Assembly: GCF_963678635.1 (NCBI RefSeq)
Contig: NC_087064.1
Location: forward strand, 26,702,189-26,766,188
Direction: 5' to 3'
DNA: 64,000 nt
From: Symsagittifera roscoffensis
Lineage: Eukaryota > Xenacoelomorpha > Acoela > Convolutidae
The translations under genes and the position numbers were made by a program. The notes below the pieces were generated by a model that was given only the letters and a program-made list of their open reading frames with translations, made no database searches and was not told the origin of the DNA. Shown here in pieces: positions 32,721-45,000 of the stretch; position 1 is the first letter of the stretch; every line of letters begins with the position of its first letter.

Positions 32721-34083
32721 TCGAGTTACTCAATGGTTATACTACCCGCAGTAAAATTTTAGAGCGGCACATGATTACTTAAAACTGGTAAAGGACAACG
32801 ATTAAAATCAGTAGCTTCTTAGGTTAGGGGGAGGGATTCGTTACTAAGTATAAATTGCTCATATGCTTAGCCGTTGATTTAATACTTTATAGGGGTATAT
32901 TCGTTACTCAGTACCCGAGGGAGGATATAGCAAAAGAGATTTAAAATCAGACAACTGATGATTTATATATTGTTTGGTTGTTAATTTTATTCGTTTGCGC
33001 GTTAGTTTTCGGCTTTAATCTTTTACATATTTATGTTGATAGCTTATATTCTTGTGCTCTTAGGACAACAGGCCGACAGGACATCACGGCGAAGGGAAGC
33101 CAAATTTTGAACTTTTTAGGTGCATGAAAACTTTGTCCATCACAATTTTTGTTCACCATCTTAATCTGACTTTTATTTCATGACACTTTCGTTTGGGATG
33201 TAACTTAACAAAAACCCCCATCCCCTATTAAGAAAGGGAGGCATTTGTTAAGTAGCTTAAGTAAGTTAAATTTTCGACCAATCAGAATGCAGCAAAATTC
33301 GGATTTGACATAGAACGTTCTAGTGCTAATGTATTGCTTTTATCTACAGGGGTGGCAACTCTTTAGTAGATATCATAGGGAGGGCAATTGTTAAGCAGAT
33401 CCCTCGTTTGAAATGAAAAAAAAAATGATTCTGAAGTTTGTGTCTGTATATGTTACCAAACTCTTCCTAGGATAATTATCGTACAGCCGTGAAACTTTCA
33501 CTGTCTGTGTTTGTCAAAACGAGGAGCATCAGGGACTCTCTGAATTTTAAGATTTCGATCGAATTTCTTGCAAAAAAGCAAAGACAGAAATATTGAAATT
33601 AAATTACCTTTTCACTTCATTCCGTTAATCACGTGCACCTTTGACTCACTTAGTTTCTGTTTCACTTTTCAACTTGGGCCCCTTTTATCATTATCATTCT
33701 TACTGATTTTTTCCGAACCGATAAAATTAATATAAAAATCTAATTTCAAACTGATAATTTTAAAATGATTCAAATTAAATTTGGTTGTGCATCATATCAA
33801 CCATTCTGTACTCTTATAAAAAGTAGTTCCTTTTTTTCTAATACAGTTTTCGTTGGGTCAGCAGCTGCCTTGAATTGAGCTCAAGTTTTTCCGTTTTTCC
33901 CGAAAATCCATTTTTTTGTTCAGCACGAAAATTTTGTTCAACCGATGACTTGAAATCCGTCAGCTCTGATAGCTAAATAAATGTTGTTTATGGATTGAAC
34001 ATGCTCTGAATGCTTAGCTCTGATTTGAAAAATGGAATGTATTAATGGTTTTTTATTGGTAATCTATAATATATTGTAGATGT
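32721..34083. other. Unannotated DNA
   Basis: No gene seen. Several scattered stretches combine a G-rich word with a TTCGTTACTAAG or TTGTTAAG(T/C)AG word (about 32820, 32890, 33230, 33380; also 59185), which may be fragments of one old repeat. Confidence 0.35.
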
Positions 34084-34775
34084 AGGGGATTGCTTCTCTA
34101 AGTTCGTTCATTTTCTTTGCTATGAGAGTTTTTTTTAGGTAGGGGCAACCAAGATTCACTACTATCTACGATCCTGAAAAGGCTAAGTTGGTGGCAGTTA
34201 TTCCGTTCTTAAGTATGTTGCTTGTCTCGTTTTATCAGTGCTCCTATGGCTGTGTCGTCTGCGCTCGCAACTGCAAGCATATCCAAAAGTGATTTATTTC
34301 AGATAAACAGAAGTTCAAATAGAGTGGACTCTGAGTTTTAGCAAAATTTTTAAGTTGCAAATCAACTAACTGGTACGTTCGCCCCAGAAAAATTGAATCA
34401 GTAAGTTCCTGATCACTGACAAACTCAATATCCTCGATAACTTGAATATCTTCACTTATTAACTAACTATGAAAATCAACTAGCCTGACTTTAGGAAATA
34501 AAGTCAAACTTGCGGACTGACTACCCTCTCTAGCTCGCTCAATTATTCTCACTAACTCTGAGAACCAAATATACTCTATCTCACGGCCATTTGTTCTGCT
34601 TAAGGTTACATAACATTTTCCTTGATCTATTTGACTTTTAGTTGAAGTTGTAGTTATGATCGTCCCTACAAATACTGTCGTCTATTTGCCTAGGTCTTAT
34701 CCTGGTACCTAAGGTCTTAACCGAAGCTTCTCCTGAAGACCAAAATTTTGAATGCCAAGTTTTTTATAGACATCT
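34084..34775. repeat. Long direct repeat, left member
   Basis: It is colinear at roughly 70% with 42119-42835: GATT(T)GCTTCTCT, then TTGGTGG(C/A)AGTTATT, then CTATGGCTGT, then TTGATCACTGACAAA, then CACTAACTCTGA, then GAATGCCAAG. Both members have the same orientation and start about 8035 bp apart. Confidence 0.65.
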
Positions 34776-35685
34776 ACAACCAAGCTGTGAAAACATCAAA
34801 ACTAACTCCAGCTCGAAATAAAACATGTTTTCCTAAACATCGGGCCAAGTTCTGCAATTAATTATCCTCTTAGCGTTCCGATCCCCTGGTTTCTGCCATT
34901 TTTCTCTGTGGCCATTTTTCTTTGTCTAGTTGGTTTGCTATCAATTAACTATCACAGCTATGCTCAATCTATTGTTTGCCTATTTTCACTTTGAATCGTT
35001 CCTCTACTTCAACAACATTACGACTCCACAGCAAAATCCTTTCACCTTTTGATTCCTTTCCCAATTGAACCTTTGGATTTTTAATGCAATTTTGAATTCG
35101 GATCGGAATCTTATTAGTACTTCCCAAACTCTCTCATTTTCAAGGTCCAATATCAGGTTTTTGTAAAAAAAAACAGATTTTAGCGCCGGAAGGAGTCGCC
35201 GGGAAGGTATCGTTCACGAGGTAATTTTTTGGGGTTGGTGTCTATATCTGTCTATTTCTATCATAAAAACAGTATGCCCTTGCTCAATCTTTTGCGTAAA
35301 TTGTCTATTTCCGGCTAAACTTTTTGTTTTTTGTGATAATAGCTTCCCGTCCAACCATTGAGTTTGCTTCAAACAATAATGTATGATGTCTCTTGAAACA
35401 ACCTATCGTATCGCAAAGTCTTGGCTCTCTGCTTTCTTTGACTTCCAGAAGTCGGCTGGGAATTATTTAATTAAGGCATACGGAAATTGGAGTCCAGGGA
35501 TCTGTGGCTAAAAACTTTGGCTCCTCTCAATTTGGTTTCTAACATTGTATATTTTGATCCCGTAATAACATTGCTAGATCCGTTAGAGTTCTGATAAAGC
35601 TAATTGCCCTTCCGGGAACCGTTATCACCTGGGACAGGGGGTTTCGAGGGGTTCGGGTTTTTACCTGCTCAGCTCGAAGCATCTG

Positions 35686-35719
35686 AAGTCTCCTTCCCGG
35701 AAGCGCGGGAAGGAGACTT
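35686..35719. repeat. Perfect 13-bp inverted repeat (hairpin)
   Basis: AAGTCTCCTTCCC at 35686-35698 is the exact reverse complement of GGGAAGGAGACTT at 35707-35719, with an 8-base loop. It is followed by two exact tandem copies of ATAAAGTAAGCTTT (35723-35750). Confidence 0.8.
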
Positions 35720-36989
35720 GAGATAAAGTAAGCTTTATAAAGTAAGCTTTGTTAGTTCCAGTTGGGGGGACTGGGGTTATCAGTTTTAATTTTTCTCCAG
35801 AAAATTTTGCCAAAAGTAGGGCTAATTCTCTAAAAACTCGACAATTTCAGATTCAAGCATTTTTAAACTGTTCTTCTTATCGCATTGATCAGTCAAAACC
35901 AAGCTTTTTACTACTAATTAGCTTCACTGTACTACATGTATTTCACAAAAAAAACTCGATCGAAATTTTAGTTCGCCGAAAAAGCATGAGGATCACCGCT
36001 TCTACAGTCTCAACTTCTAGTGTATCATTCTCCTGAATTTTGCTTTAACTACTTCAAGTTAACAACAAAGTAGCGAATAATTTTCCTCTCTTTTGGTTTT
36101 GCTGTGTTGTAGTTTTGCGGTATCAGCATAAGCTCCAATAGTGATCGGCAGCTTTTATTCGAAAACATAATGTAATTATCCTGCCTGTCTTTAACCTTAG
36201 AAAATTTACAAAATGTTCTTATTCGTATTCTTGAACCTATTTCCAAAAACGCTTTGATGAGACCGCTGACCTATCAGTCAGGCTCTTTAAGAAATGAAAC
36301 AATTCATCCACATACTAAGCACCGTCAGGCTAGGAGTATCCTATCTAGGAGACATGAATGATTTGAAAGTCCACTGTGAGTAGTACAACCCAACTTCTCT
36401 TCTAAAAATTAGACTTAATTTTCAACAGTTACAAAAAAGTCTCAGGTTGAGTAGCACTTAGATATAATCTAGCACCGATGAGTTGAATGAAAATGTTGTT
36501 TCTAAAAAACTAGTTTCAACTCACAAACCCGTCGATATCCGAAAGTGTACCGGTGGATTGTCTTCATGGATGCCTATGATCTGAGCAACTTATAAGCTTC
36601 ATAGCTTAACAGAATCCATTCGATGTTCGGATCCAGCTCCACTTTGACCAGCCCGCCGTTGACATTCTTTTTCGTGAATGCGCGACGTGGCATTCAGTAA
36701 TTGTCCTCCTCTTCCACGGAAGACAACGCAACCAGCTTCTTACCCGTTTCCGCGAGGGTCTCAGATTAGGTTTTTTTCCTTTGCAAGCGTTCATCTGCTT
36801 CTTTGCTCCTTCGTCTCCTTCAAATCCCGACTGCATCGGCTTTGCTCCTACATGTTAGATTAAAGTGTCGCGGAGCTGAATTGTGTTTCGCGGAGCTGAT
36901 TATATTCAGACAGAGAAAGAGGTTCTTTTCGTGGAAAGAGATATTGAATCTCTCAAAAATATAGTTTAGAGTTATATGGAAGATAACGA

Positions 36990-37510
36990 TGCTTTGAAGT
37001 ACGTTCCAGCTATTCCAAATTTCGTACAAACATTAAAGTCTAGGTAAAACACAACCTCTGGCCAGGCTCCAGAAAATGGAAAACCAGGTTTTATTAGGTT
37101 CCTTATAAAAGGAAAATCCAGAAACTAATATGCAGAAACCAAAGTTTGAATTTGCAGACAAAGTAAGATTAACGTAGGATACTTCTTGTTTTCGCAAAGT
37201 GTATAAGCCTCTGTTTACGGTCATCATTTACTTTGAAGTACGTCATCATTTACTTTGAAGAACGATGCTTTGAAGTACGTTCCAGCTATTCCAAACTTCG
37301 TACAAACATTAAACTCTAGGTAAAACACAACCTCTGGCCAGGCTCCAGAAAATGGAAAACCAGGTTTTATTAGGTTCCTTATAAAAGGAAAATCCAGAAA
37401 CCTAATATGCAGAAACCAAAGTTTGAATTTGCAGACAAAGTAAGATTAACGTAGGATACTTCTTGTTTTCGCAAAGTGTATAAGCCTCTGTTTACGGTCA
37501 TCATTTACAC
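36990..37510. repeat. Recent 276-bp tandem duplication
   Basis: GCTTTGAAGTACGTTCCAGC begins at 36991 and again at 37267. The two copies differ at only a few positions over about 245 bp (for example AAATTTCG against AAACTTCG). The join contains extra short copies of CATCATTTACTTTGAAG. Confidence 0.85.
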
Positions 37511-38580
37511 GGTTGAGAAAATTAGTACAGACTGCCCAATCGTAACTTACAAAAAGATTCGGATATTAAATTTCTTGTTGGTCGTCATTACGTTGACATT
37601 CGGCAATGAGCAGTTACATAGTAGAGTTGGTCTCCTCTGGTTCGTTCATGTAACATTCGCCCAAATACTACACAGCGACGGAGCGTAGAAAAAGTACCTA
37701 TTAACGACTGGCAGGCGTCAGTTACCTTAATCCTACTCGTTTTTCACCGTCTCGACCTTGCCAGTTGATTTTCTGGTCTGTCTAGGGCTAAGTAAAAAGT
37801 TACTATTTTTAGGCCATCAGTCAAACGACTTTTGATCAGCTTTCGTTTATATGCGAACACAACCACATAGCTGAGTCTCGGATCCTCAGACTACGTGATT
37901 GCTATTAAAAACACGGCTCGAATACTCTATTTTAATATGTTTTTGTGTGACAGTTCTATATTAAATCCATTGGAGATGGATTGACCCTTTCCTCTTTCTA
38001 GCTACTCATACTCTAAAATATCAAACAATACCGGTGTTAATTCAAAGTTCTATGGCATCAGAGTAGCTAAAAAGTTAGTTTTATGCAGTCCTTCAACATA
38101 CAACAGTCTCTGGGGGACCAAGCATCCGCTTCCGTAATCTTCTCTAGATAACGTTCTTATCTCTCCCAATTTGTGGCACGGGAGGGTTCCGCGGAATACT
38201 CCTTCCCCACTGAAGCTTCCTTTTCCACTAATTTCCACTGCTAAGGATCTTGTCGTGTGTTATTGCCACGATGAGAGGCTCCATTTTCTTCGTGTTCCCG
38301 TACGACCGTTTTTCACTATATCTGTCGTTGTTCTGTTTTTTCGTCTTTTTGTATTTCTCAGAAATATTTACTCTTCGATCGAAATTTTAAAAATAAAAAT
38401 TCTAGAAAATTCCTACCCTCCCTCGCAGCACTTTTTCGTTACTAAGGCCTTTAGTCGTCTTTTTCTGTCCCGCCGGAAGGTTGCGCTGTGCCAATCTGGC
38501 AGAATGGCACATCATTGTGTATCCAGATAATTTGCTGGCGTCGCTTACAAATGTTTTACCGGATCAACTTGATTTTGAAG
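37511..38580. other. Unannotated DNA within the decayed region
   Basis: No gene recognised on either strand. Short open frames here have no convincing splice or composition support. Confidence 0.35.
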
Positions 38581-41150
38581 GGGACAGAAACTGTCCTCCT
38601 CTTCCACAGCAACATTGCAACCAACTTCTTACCCGTGTCCGTGAGGGTTTCAGACTAAGTTTTTGCTCCTTTGCAAGCGTCCATCTGCTTCTTTGCTCCT
38701 TCGTCTCCCTCAACTTCCGACTGCGTTGACTTTACTGCTACATTTTCGATTTTGGTTTCGCGGAGCTGATTCGTGTTTAAACAGCACTGCAGAGTACGGA
38801 TCGGCAGTCGCGAAAGTTTTCTGCGGTTCTTCATCTTGGAAGCTCCCAACACATTTGTTCATCCAAAACATACTCAGGACCATATTCGTATTTATCTCAT
38901 AACTCAGCACGACTAAGACGGGTTTATTTCTTCGCGAACCAAAACTTTGACCTCTTTGACTATTTCCGACATTCTTAGCAGCTTTCCTTTAGATAAAAGT
39001 ATCGGCGGTCACAGCTGTAACGTCTTGAAATTGTCCATTCGGAGTAAATTAAAGGCATGTTTTTCGTCCAAGTCTGTGTGTTTTATGTGAACCGCGTATG
39101 CAAAAGCATTCAAAAAGTTCCTACGAGACTGCACCGCGCCTGTTGGCCTATGTGCGTCAGCCAAATTCTCTTCTACTACTTGCACCTTGCCCTCGCTAGG
39201 CGTGGAATTCAAAGACTTGGGTTTTTCGTTTATTTTAAGCCCTCTTCCACTGTATTTTTGTCCCTGCCGCAAACATTCGCTCTCAACACCTCCAGTCATC
39301 GTGCCGAGTACTATCCGCCTAGTCAATTTTCTGGTTTCTGTCTCCGTCTACATGCATTGAATTGTGGGCCCTCTGTTCGCTACTCTCGCCGCACACAACT
39401 TCAAAATTCGGTTGCATCGGTCAATTGCTGACTTCAGTGATAATCTCAACTGTCCCATCTCTTCTTTTAATTGTGGTCCTCTTTCACAGAAGATGCGTCC
39501 ACTTTCTTAGCCGTGTCCATGGGTGTCTCAGAGCAAGTCTCTTCTCACTTGCAAGCGTGTTCTACTTCTGCGCTCCTTCGTCTCGCTTAGCTACCGACTG
39601 CGCACTCATTACTCCTACAACCTCCATTTTCTGGGGTCACGGAGCTTATTCCCATTCAAACGGAACCATAGATCCTGTACCTTAGATCCTGGACCGGAAA
39701 ATTTTCTGCAACTCTTCATTTCGCAAGGTTCTCCCTTTCAATCAAGTCGTACTCAGAAACAGATCCATGTCTATCTCATAACTCAGCACGACTATGGCTG
39801 GGGTTTTTCATCGCAGAGTATTTAATATAGCTGGACTGAGGTGCAACCGAAAATGTTGACGAATCTGACCATTTTTTTCGATGTCTTTATCAGCGTTCCA
39901 TTAGAAAGGACAGTTGGCTGTCGATAGTGTAGCGTCTCGAATGCATCCAGTCGCAGAAAAATGCAGAAAAACGATGTGATATGTGCGTCTGTCACATTTT
40001 TTGTAAAGCTCGCATCTTAAGCTCGCTGGGGATGGAATTCGAATACTCGGGTTCTTCATTTATTGTAAGCAGAAAACTTTTCACAGAAAGCGTTACAATC
40101 ACGTTCTTACCCGTGTCCTGAGTGTCTCACTAAAAGCTTCTTCCTTGCAAGCGTCCAACAGCTTATTTGCTCCTTCGTCTAGCTCAATTACCGACTGCGT
40201 TGGCAATATTCTTTTAAGTTCACTTTTCTGGGGATGTGGAGCTGATTCCAATTTGAGCGGCAACGCAGATCACGGATCGGCATTCGTAAAAGTGTTCTGC
40301 AATTCTCCATCTTGCAAGCTTCAAAGACATTCCTTTGTATCCGTGTCTATTTCATAAGTTACCTCAATTATGATTGATATGATTTTTGTAGAGTACCCAA
40401 CCTGGGCCGACCACTTATCACGTTGAATTCTTCTTCTGGCGGATATCTCCGCCTACATGCATAGAACATGTGGCCTTCAGCTCGCTGCTCTTGCCTCACA
40501 CGACTTCAAAACTGCATCGGTTCCTTGCTGACTTTGGTGACCACATCAGTCGTCCGTTTCCCTCAGTCGGCAGCACCCCTATCGGATATTCGAGGAGAAT
40601 ATCATGTCTTCCTTCGAGTTGTTTTACACTCAGCATCACGTCGATTTCTTTTTCAGCAGCCACCACCATCAAAACATCCAATCGCCCATCCACAAAACAA
40701 TATCCAATCTACCCATCCACTGCCGACTGTGCCAAAACAACTATTTCACTACCCGGATCTTTTCGACCCAGATAATTTTGATCCAAATGAAAGAAAAAGG
40801 TCTGAATATGAGCGCTCAAATGTTTATCTGTGAAGCTCAACAGTCTCATCTAATTTCGTTTGGACTAGAAGGCTGTCCCCAAACCCAACAATATAGTTTT
40901 GTTTCGGATACACCTTGTACGATTCGTCGCCCAATTCTAGCAGCCCACAATTGACCGTTCAATCTTTATCTTCGTCACGACTCCTATTAATGACCACCGA
41001 CAGCTCGGGTTTGGCCCATGTGGTCCGCTTGTCGACTATGCTCGTATATGGCGTCTTAGGTTAATTGCCGTTCTTCCCCTTTTGCACCAACCCTCCAACT
41101 TTGCGCCAACCCTCCCTTCATCAAGTGCTCTTGTCACTTTGTTCGGTAGC

Positions 41151-41720
41151 CTATCGAACGTTAGGGGGACTGGTTGCATAGTATTTTTTTGGGTGGTTGA
41201 TCATTGATCTCTTCTCGTTCACAAAAAGGCCATAGCGCTCTTCAAGTTCCTGAGCACTGAGGACTATATTGGAGTCAAGCTCGCTGTTGCCGACAACAAT
41301 CAATGTGAACATTTCCTTGAAGCTTCGACCATCGCCCTGGTGTATCCAAGTGCGTCGACTTTTGGTTCTTTCTGTTCCTTTCAAATTTCCATTGAACCTC
41401 CGGACTGCGACACTGTACCCGAGGACCTCCAGCAAGCCTTCGAAAATCAAATTGCAATCTGTCAGATTGTCAATTTTGTTATGCTCTATTCCGTCACAGT
41501 CTCTGCCCTCAAACGAAAGCCCGCATTTTGCCAGCCCAATTGGATCTAGGTGCACTAGCTTCGCCTTCTGGCACTCTGAGATCGTTGGAGTGGACCAAAC
41601 TCAGCAAAAAATTACTTTCGCCTAAGAAAGGACTAATCTCTTCGGGCAATTGCAACGAGCTTCTATCTCATGAATACAGCATTGTTCACTCTGAGTTCCG
41701 ATTTTCTATCCTGCATGCTG
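41151..41720 (-). pseudogene. Best-preserved piece of the decayed coding unit
   Basis: The - strand is open from 41555 down to 41151 with a gene-like composition: LDPIGLAKCGLSFEGRDCDG, then NKIDNLTDCNLIFEGLLEVL, then GDGRSFKEMFTLIVV, then DSNIVLSAQELEERYGLFV. Upstream (41556-41650) a second frame continues plausibly (PFLGESNFLLSLVHSNDLRV), so a frameshift near 41560 is likely, and a TGA lies further upstream. The end of this piece matches 40690-40590 on the same strand (EIDVMLSVKQLEGRHDILL), which supports real coding ancestry. The function is unknown. Confidence 0.4.
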
Positions 41721-42118
41721 AGACTAGTTAACCTTGGTCTAAGCAAGTTCTCGACAACGATGCCTGCTAGTTCCTCGGCTATAGTCCCTATCTCTAACTT
41801 CATGACAGTCCAGTCATGAATAACATCACCGTCTTCTGTTCGGCCACTGTAATTCCTCAGTTTATTTTGCTTTTGTGCTTTTTTATGAACCCAAACTAGT
41901 TGATCCAGTTCCTAATCTACCTTTCTTCCTAGTTGAGCTCCCAACAGAAACACATCCTCTAATTTTGCTTCAAAGAACACTTCGTTTGCTGCTGGACAGT
42001 CGGATGCAAGTTTTTTTTTGTGTTCCAGCCAATCATTCCTCCAACTCTCGTCGTTGCTAAATCCAAAGATCGTTATTGGCTCGATAAAAAAAGTCAACTC
42101 AGGAGCACCAAATTAGAA
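41721..42118. other. Unannotated DNA
   Basis: A - strand open frame (42097-41912) has protein-like composition, but I found no repeat of it and no family, so it is left undecided. Confidence 0.3.
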
Positions 42119-42835
42119 TTAGAGGATTTGCTTCTCTCTTACTCTCTTACTTATCGGCACAGCAAAGTGATTCCTTGAATAGTGAATTTAGAGGGCGAAG
42201 GAGATTCCGAAAGGGTTAAATTGGTGGAAGTTATTTTGTACTGTACCGTGTTGCTTGCCCCTTTTAATCTTTGCTACTATGGCTGTATCTTTCGTGCTCG
42301 TAACCGCAATAATTTCCAAAAACAATTATTTTTAGATGAACTTAAGTCCAAATACAGAGAGCTATGTGTGGCCAGCACTTAATTTTAAAAAAGCAATAAT
42401 TTTAAGATAAATGTTAGTTTGCAATTCAGCTCACTAGTACCTTCTCCCAAGAGAACTATAATCAGTAATTACTTGATCACTGACAAAATTGTTATCCTCG
42501 ATACTTTAACTATCAATGCTGACTAAGTAACGATGAAAATCAATTAACACTTTTTTCAGTAAAAGCCTCAAGCTTGCGGCTCGACTAAGCTTTTTAGCTT
42601 GCTCATTTGTTTTCACTAACTCTGAAAACTAACTATACTCTAACTTAGTAACAATTACTTTGGAAAAAGGTAGGTTACCCGTAACTGTTCAGCTACAAAA
42701 AAGTTTAAGTTAGTTCCAAATATTGTTATGATTGTCCCAACAAGTCCTAATTTTACTCAGGTATCCTTGCGCAAAGTTCGAACCAAACGTTTTTTCCCTG
42801 ATGACACTAGTTATGAATGCCAAGTTTATTCTAAG
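42119..42835. repeat. Long direct repeat, right member
   Basis: Partner of 34084-34775, same orientation. The pair brackets the decayed - strand coding region, so they could be very old LTRs or the edges of a segmental duplication. Terminal dinucleotides and target duplications could not be fixed by eye. Confidence 0.6.
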
Positions 42836-44295
42836 TTTTGAAATAAGCGGTGCAAATATCACGTAATTTCAGCTCAAAAATAATTTTTGCTTGTCCACAC
42901 AGTTTGCGAGGATCACCCTTTAAGCTCAAATTTAGACCAAAAATTTCAAACTGGTTTTTCTGGACACCGAAAAAAAAACTTTTCCACATTTTAAGTGTCG
43001 TTCGATTCACTTCTGAAAGGGCTTTATAATGATATATCAAACGACCCGTTCCGATATTTATTTGCGGTACCTGATTTTGCGTGAAAACCAAAAAGAAAAA
43101 ACTAAAGCACCTCCGGATACAAAGTTCCCCATTTTCAAATGTTCGGAACAATAACCAGTTATTGTGTACACAGGAAAAAAAACTGTTGTGGTTGTGGAAA
43201 CTCAAGAAAAAATGTTTCGAAACTTTACTATAGTAATATTACAAATTGGTCATCCTTGCTCTACTTAAAAGGTAGGTCATTAAGAGGCCAAACTGTAAAC
43301 TGAATAGGCGCCCAATTTGAAGTCTGTAAGTCTTTAAATGTGTTCTAAAGTGTAGTGGATCCCACATACAAAAATTTGCTAAATAAAGCGCACAAAAATA
43401 TTTTGTTGGCACAGTAGTTTTGTCCTGGATTCAGCAACGAGCGAATATAACTGGTTGTTCTGTGTTCCGCAAGTGTAAGCGGATTCCGCTGATTTCACTT
43501 AAATTATACGTATTCCGCTAACAATTTAGGGTTCCGCTCAAAATTTGCTAAATCTGCTTGCAGTTGTGGATTCCACGATAGGGTAGATTTACTGAACGCA
43601 TATATTAATATTTGTTTGTGAGTTCAAAAAGGTGTTCCGGATGCTGCAAATTTTGTTGCGGATTCTGCAAATGTTAAAGTGAGTTCCTTGAATTTACCTG
43701 TTTGTTGAGCGACTTTGAGTTTTTAAGCTATTTGCGGATCCAAAGCAGAAATTGAGATAAAAAACAGGCAACTTTGCAGATTCCGCAAAAAAATTGTTTT
43801 CGCTCTGTTGCTGAATCCACTTACAATTAACAAAATTCACAATTTGGCTTCGTAATGGCCCCAATAGCAGAATTACAGGCTATGTCTTCTCGGTACGGCA
43901 AAAATGTTATTTTGAATTAGCTTTTCAGAATCTGAATCATTACTGAAAAAGACTTATCTGATATGTCTGCAGTCTATCTGACGTTCAAATTTGTTGACTT
44001 ACTTAGCGTGAAACGAAAAACACGGTGGACGTTTTGATTGTTTTGGGTTGGCTAATAAAGCTCGAAAACAATAAAATATTTTCCCACCGGCCGAAATCCT
44101 GCATCAAACAGTGGAAAAACCTCCGTTGCAAACCGATTTGACTAAGCACGAATGGCAAGGTAATAGTTCGTCGAAAGCGACAATTGGTAGAAAGTGACTA
44201 TAGAGCTTAAAACTGCGGCAATTTGTAGAAAAGTCATTGGCAAGTGGCAACCGCTGGGTTCACATTCCACACGAAAGAAATAATTTGCATGAATC
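42836..44295. other. Unannotated DNA with GATTCCGC/GATTCTGC words
   Basis: No gene. Between about 43470 and 43800 words such as GATTCCGC, TATTCCGC, GTTCCGC and GATTCTGCAAA recur irregularly, possibly the trace of an old short-period repeat. Confidence 0.35.
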
Positions 44296-44528
44296 CAGGG
44301 GGCGGATCTAAAGTTTTCTCGAGGAATGGCTGAGTATCAAAAAAATTTGAATTTTTTTTCTTCCTTTTTATTGGTCGACCAAAATTGATTTTGCGAGTGC
44401 TCCCAGAACACTATTACGGCCCTTTTATAAAAAAAAATTCTGCGCCTCAGGCGATTTATTGAAGAAAAAAACAGGTCAAAAACGCGCCACTCCTCAAACT
44501 ACACCCGTCCTCCTTAAATCCGCTCCTG
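44296..44528. mobile_element. hAT-like MITE with perfect 8-bp target duplication
   Basis: It starts CAGGGGGCGGATCTAAAG and ends TAAATCCGCTCCTG. The flanking 8-mer CATGAATC occurs exactly at 44288-44295 and 44529-44536. It is the same family as 31107-31537 but internally shortened to 233 bp. Confidence 0.88.
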
Positions 44529-44849
44529 CATGAATCATTCTCCTCGTCCTGCGTGTTTGCCGCTCATTTTCTCTATTTGGCACCTAGTCCGAAATATATT
44601 CTGGTTCAAAAAATTTCTTGACCAGATGTCTCGTTCGACGATTTATCGCCTCTTTAGTGCAAAATCACATTTGATTAGAGATACCGAATTGCCGTTGTGC
44701 CCTTAAACATAGTAGAATAGAGCGCTGAAAAATCTTCTCTTTTTCAGAATTAGTATTCTTTATGGTATGATAAATGGCTTGATTCGTTTTCACTACTGTG
44801 CGTCACAGGAGTTATCGGGAAGTTTTGATGGATCTTGTTAACAGTTCCT

Positions 44850-44863
44850 CCCCCCCCCCCCCC
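44850..44863. repeat. Poly-C run
   Basis: Fourteen consecutive C residues; another run of twelve is at 2178-2189. Confidence 0.9.
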
Positions 44864-45000
44864 TATGGTTAAGCATATGCGAATTCGGTACCTTGTTGCG
44901 AATCTCCCCCCTATACTATTGCAATATAAGCGGGAGATTAAATGCGAACATTGGCGTATGGGCAAGTAATTTTTCGCTTCGGAGTGATTATAAACTTAAA

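Larger units (their letters stand above)
36590..41720 (-). pseudogene. Decayed, repeated coding region of unknown function
   Basis: Read on the - strand, several blocks recur with conserved peptide words although stops and frameshifts break every copy. Block A (40590-40450 and 39460-39340) shares FEVV, then G(K/E)SSE, then SMHV(G/D)GD. Block C/B (40330-40110, 38900-38590, 36840-36700) shares ADPxSA, then ESAP, then DEGA(K/N)K with DACK. Block D (40060-39960 and 39230-39000) shares INE(K/E)P and NS(T/I)PSE. The spacing points to a unit of roughly 870 bp. Conservation at peptide level suggests an ancestral protein-coding unit that was duplicated and then died. I recognise no family. Confidence 0.45.

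Noticed and set aside
39009-39326. 105-codon - strand frame as a standalone gene
   Set aside because: It is one block of the repeated decayed region; neighbouring frames have stops and the matching block near 40000 is broken.
40665-40833. + strand Pro/His-rich frame behind a good-looking CAG acceptor
   Set aside because: The - strand of the same DNA matches the paralogous block at 41200-41340 at peptide level, so the coding ancestry is on the other strand and the + frame is probably a shadow.
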